Below are positions 5,680 through 7,375 of a stretch of DNA of 7,375 nt, piece by piece (positions within the stretch are counted from its first letter, which is position 1; each line of letters starts with the position of its first letter). The notes below the pieces were generated by a model. That model worked only from the letters and a program-made list of their open reading frames with translations, was not told the DNA's origin and ran no database searches. Origin of the DNA: Pseudomonadota bacterium (GTDB taxonomy: Bacteria > Pseudomonadota > Alphaproteobacteria > Rhizobiales > Methylopilaceae); assembly GCA_023389135.1 (NCBI GenBank), contig JAEWEX010000427.1, positions 1-7,375 on the forward strand. Reading direction: 5' to 3'. Made by a program: the position numbers and the translations under genes.

Positions 5680-6358
5680 CGCCGGCCTTCCGTCTTGCGG
5701 CGGTGATCTCCGCCATGATGGCGACCGCGATCTCCTCCGGGCTTATCGCCCCGATATCGAGCCCGACCGGCGCGCGGATGCGGTCGATCTCCTCTTGGCT
5801 CAGCCCCGCGGCCTGGAGCCGCTCGACCCGACGGCCATGGGTCTTCCGCGAGCCCAGCGCGCCGACGTAGAAACAGCGGGCAGCCAGTGCCGCCACGAGA
5901 CCCGGATCGTCGATCTTCGGGTCGTGCGTCAAGGCGGCGAAGGCGGTGAAGGCGTCGAGCCCCACCCGCGGCAGGGCCGCGTCCGGCCACTCCGCCAGCA
6001 CCGGCACATCCGGAAATCGCTCGGGCGTGGCAAATGCAGTCCGAGGATCGACGATGGTCACGTCGTAGCCGAGCATCCGGGCCATCGGCGCCAGCGCCTG
6101 GGAGATATGCACGGCGCCGGTCACCACAAGCTTCGGCGGCGGAACATGGACGGTGATGAAATGGGTCCCACCCCCGTCCTCGACGCTGCCGCTCCGGCCC
6201 GTGCGGAATGCCTCGGCCAGCGGAACGGCGAGCGGATCGGCATGCGCGTCCGCCGGCCCCACCAGCCGCTGCTCGCCGGAGGAAAGATCCGTCACCACGG
6301 CCGCCGCGCGACGCGCGGCGCGATCTGCATTCAGGCGGAAGAGCAAGTCGAGCCGCAT
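5669..6358 (-). CDS. XdhC family protein, Rossmann (C-terminal type) domain
   Basis: This 229-residue protein contains the XdhC_C Rossmann domain. KLVVTGAVHISQALAPMA at 76-93 is the nucleotide-binding loop in its GAVHI variant, followed by GYDVTIVDPRTAFATPERFP at 97-116. ALTHDPKID (142-150), FYVGALGSRKTH (163-174) and RAPVGLDIGAISPEEIAVAI (195-214) complete the family pattern. In Rhodobacter, XdhC binds molybdenum cofactor, helps its sulfuration and delivers it to xanthine dehydrogenase; CoxF/CoxI are relatives in CO dehydrogenase clusters. The first 70 residues do not show the GSVSGGCVEG motif of the XdhC N-domain, which is instead encoded by the separate gene at 6996-7310. The ATG at 6358 follows the exporter gene by 6 bases with a modest GAGA ribosome site. 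The 3' end overlaps the secreted-protein gene by 11 bases. The two XdhC-type proteins probably act together. Confidence 0.92.
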   Translation of the reverse strand: MRLDLLFRLNADRAARRAAAVVTDLSSGEQRLVGPADAHADPLAVPLAEAFRTGRSGSVEDGGGTHFITVHVPPPKLVVTGAVHISQALAPMARMLGYDVTIVDPRTAFATPERFPDVPVLAEWPDAALPRVGLDAFTAFAALTHDPKIDDPGLVAALAARCFYVGALGSRKTHGRRVERLQAAGLSQEEIDRIRAPVGLDIGAISPEEIAVAIMAEITAARRKAGDAR

Positions 6359-6364
6359 GCCGTC

Positions 6365-6994
6365 TCAGCTTCTGTCGGTGGCGAGCTTGACGCCGAGCCC
6401 TACCAGCAAACCTCCGCCGGCCCACCGCACCAGCCGAAGGCCCACGCCCGAGGACTTCATCCGCGACATGAAGGCCGACGCCGCCATCACGGTGACAAGG
6501 TCCGCCGACGAGAACGCGATGTTCACGATGACGCCGAGCACCAGGAACTGGGCCCAGACTGGAAGCGCCGCGGCCGGATCGACGAACTGGGGAAGGAAGG
6601 CGATGAAGAAGATCGCGACCTTCGGGTTGAGCAGTTCTACCACGATGCTCTCGGCGAAGGCGCGGCGAGACGATTTCGGGGCGGCGGGCGGGACGGCGCC
6701 CCGGTCGCCGCGCGTCCTGAACATTCCGATCCCAAGCCAGACCAGATAGCCGGCGCCGGCGAGCTTCAGGACTGCATAAAGCTCGGGGACATGAAGGAAC
6801 AGCGCCGAAAGCCCGAGCGTCGCGGCCAGGACATGCGCATAGCAGCCCACATGGATACCGAGCGCGGCCATGAATCCTGCGCGTCGCCCGCGCGCCAGCG
6901 TCTGCGCGGCCGTATAAATGAGCGCCGGGCCCGGCATATAGGCGAAGGCCGCGGTCGCCAGCGCGAACGCAATCAGGGTCTCGACCGGCGCCAT
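6365..6994 (-). CDS. LysE/RhtB family amino-acid-type exporter
   Basis: This is a 209-residue inner-membrane protein of the usual family length. About six hydrophobic segments can be seen: about 5-28, 40-64, 71-91, 118-138, 147-170 and 187-204. Family hallmarks are MPGPALIYTAAQTLARGRRAG at 20-40, KLAGAGYLVWLGIGMFR at 77-93 and the LLNPKVAIFFIAFLPQF region at 121-137. Relatives export lysine, homoserine, threonine and similar small molecules using the proton gradient; the substrate here cannot be told. The start is the ATG at 6994, one base after the TGA of the preceding XdhC N-domain gene. An in-frame extension upstream would lie wholly inside that gene and add polar residues. Its place between two XdhC genes is odd. 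It could export a purine-related or other metabolite of the molybdoenzyme, or simply be a passenger; neither is shown. Confidence 0.92.
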   Translation of the reverse strand: MAPVETLIAFALATAAFAYMPGPALIYTAAQTLARGRRAGFMAALGIHVGCYAHVLAATLGLSALFLHVPELYAVLKLAGAGYLVWLGIGMFRTRGDRGAVPPAAPKSSRRAFAESIVVELLNPKVAIFFIAFLPQFVDPAAALPVWAQFLVLGVIVNIAFSSADLVTVMAASAFMSRMKSSGVGLRLVRWAGGGLLVGLGVKLATDRS

Positions 6995-6995
6995 C

Positions 6996-7310
6996 TCATT
7001 CCACCCGCTCGACGAACACCCTGATGCGCCCGCCACAGGACAGCCCGACCTGCCACGCGGTCTCGTCGGCGACGCCGAACTCCAGCATCTTCGGCGCGCC
7101 GTCCGCGATCACCTCCAGCGCCTCGCCGACGACCGCGCCCTCGACGCACCCGCCCGAGACCGAGCCCTCGAAATTGCCTTCGCCGTCGATCACCAGGTGA
7201 CTGCCCATCGGCCGCGGCGCCGAGCCCCATGTCTCGACCACGGTGGCCAGCGCCACGGAGCGCCCGGCGCGACGCCAGTCCTCGGCGGTCTTGAGCAGAT
7301 CGGCATCCAT
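6996..7310 (-). CDS. XdhC/CoxI family protein, N-terminal domain only
   Basis: This 104-residue protein corresponds to the XdhC_CoxI N-terminal domain alone. It shows LATVVETWGSAPRPMGSHLV at 21-40, GSVSGGCVEG with Cys55 at 49-58, and VGLSCGGRIRVFVE with Cys92 at 88-101. The motifs containing these two cysteines are strongly conserved in the family and are candidates for cofactor or sulfur handling. Full-length XdhC carries this domain joined to a Rossmann domain; here that half is the separate gene at 5669-6358. I chose the ATG at 7310 because AAGGAG lies 8 bases upstream. An in-frame TTG at 7370 would add 20 arginine/aspartate-rich residues with no family match. It is the first complete gene of the operon in the window. 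In many alphaproteobacteria such a gene follows coxD/coxE-type ATPase and VWA genes, which would lie beyond the right edge (inference). Confidence 0.9.
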   Translation of the reverse strand: MDADLLKTAEDWRRAGRSVALATVVETWGSAPRPMGSHLVIDGEGNFEGSVSGGCVEGAVVGEALEVIADGAPKMLEFGVADETAWQVGLSCGGRIRVFVERVE

Positions 7311-7318
7311 GGGGAGGT

Positions 7319-7324
7319 CTCCTT
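7319..7324 (-). promoter_or_regulatory. strong ribosome binding site fixing the XdhC N-domain start
   Basis: AAGGAG on the - strand lies 8 bases before the ATG at 7310. It is one of the best Shine-Dalgarno matches in the window and decides against the TTG at 7370. Confidence 0.75.
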
Positions 7325-7340
7325 GCCCATGAACATAGTC

Positions 7341-7357
7341 ACGCCGCCGGGCGGCGT
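7341..7357. repeat. perfect 8-base inverted repeat upstream of the XdhC N-domain gene
   Basis: ACGCCGCCGGGCGGCGT has perfect 8-base arms around a single central base. As RNA it would form a tight stem of about 7 pairs with a 3-base loop. It lies 47-31 bases before the ATG at 7310. No T run follows on either strand, so it does not look like an intrinsic terminator. It may lie in the gap after an upstream gene, or within that gene's end; the window is too short to say. Confidence 0.4.
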
Positions 7358-7375
7358 CATCTCGGCACAACGTCA

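Noticed and set aside
3646..5706. Several long + strand open frames opposite the mocA-type and secreted-protein genes
   Set aside because: They are low-complexity Ser/Arg/Ala/Pro translations with no recognisable motif, fully covered by a well-supported gene on the - strand.
5438..7024. A + strand open frame of over 500 codons opposite the XdhC and exporter genes
   Set aside because: It is Arg/His/Gly-rich without domains, and the opposite strand carries clear XdhC and LysE family motifs throughout.
6995..7036. Extended start for the LysE-type exporter inside the preceding gene
   Set aside because: It would overlap the XdhC N-domain gene and add Ser/Gly-rich residues. The ATG at 6994 gives the usual family N-terminus and length.
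7330..7337. TATGTT on the - strand as a -10 box for the molybdenum operon
   Set aside because: The only -35-like hexamer (TTGTGC) is 27 bases upstream, too far, and the tight operon structure suggests the promoter lies outside the window.

Overview
The window comes from a G+C-rich bacterial chromosome. Codon third positions are almost all G or C, the genes are packed tightly with frequent overlaps, and the gene families fit an alphaproteobacterium, probably of the Hyphomicrobiales/Rhizobium side. The taxonomic guess is inference from gene content and style; no rRNA or tRNA is present. I see no mobile element, CRISPR array or RNA gene.

Layout, left to right. (1) 1-138, + strand: the 3' tail of an unidentified gene. 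(2) 241-1110, + strand: an MscS-type mechanosensitive channel. (3) 1096-3609: a photolyase module. A (6-4)/FeS-type photolyase of the PhrB/cryptochrome-related family and an upstream SDR-fold protein lie on the - strand and overlap by 4 bases. A 61-residue DUF2256 zinc-ribbon-like protein diverges from them on the + strand across an 82-base gap. (4) 3606-7310, - strand: a five-gene molybdenum-enzyme maturation operon read right to left. Its order is XdhC N-domain protein, LysE/RhtB-type exporter, XdhC Rossmann-domain protein, a small secreted cysteine-containing protein of unknown function, and a fused molybdopterin-binding/MocA-type cytidylyltransferase. Spacing is +1, +6, -11 and +10 bases, so it almost certainly is one transcript that starts beyond the right edge.

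How the genes work together. The molybdenum operon looks like the accessory tail of a xanthine dehydrogenase or aerobic CO dehydrogenase-type hydroxylase cluster. MocA would make molybdopterin cytosine dinucleotide, and the two XdhC-type proteins would handle the mature cofactor and its sulfuration. The structural genes are not in the window. The photolyase module would repair UV lesions; the SDR and DUF2256 partners have no known biochemical role.

The most notable points are the photolyase/SDR/DUF2256 neighbourhood, the loss of the catalytic tyrosine in that SDR, a candidate ECF-type promoter before it, an XdhC split into two genes with an exporter between them, and the unrecognised secreted protein inside a cytoplasmic cofactor operon. 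Three gene pairs meet or overlap at their ends: a 15-base convergent overlap, a TTGA stop/start overlap and a shared TTAA palindromic stop.
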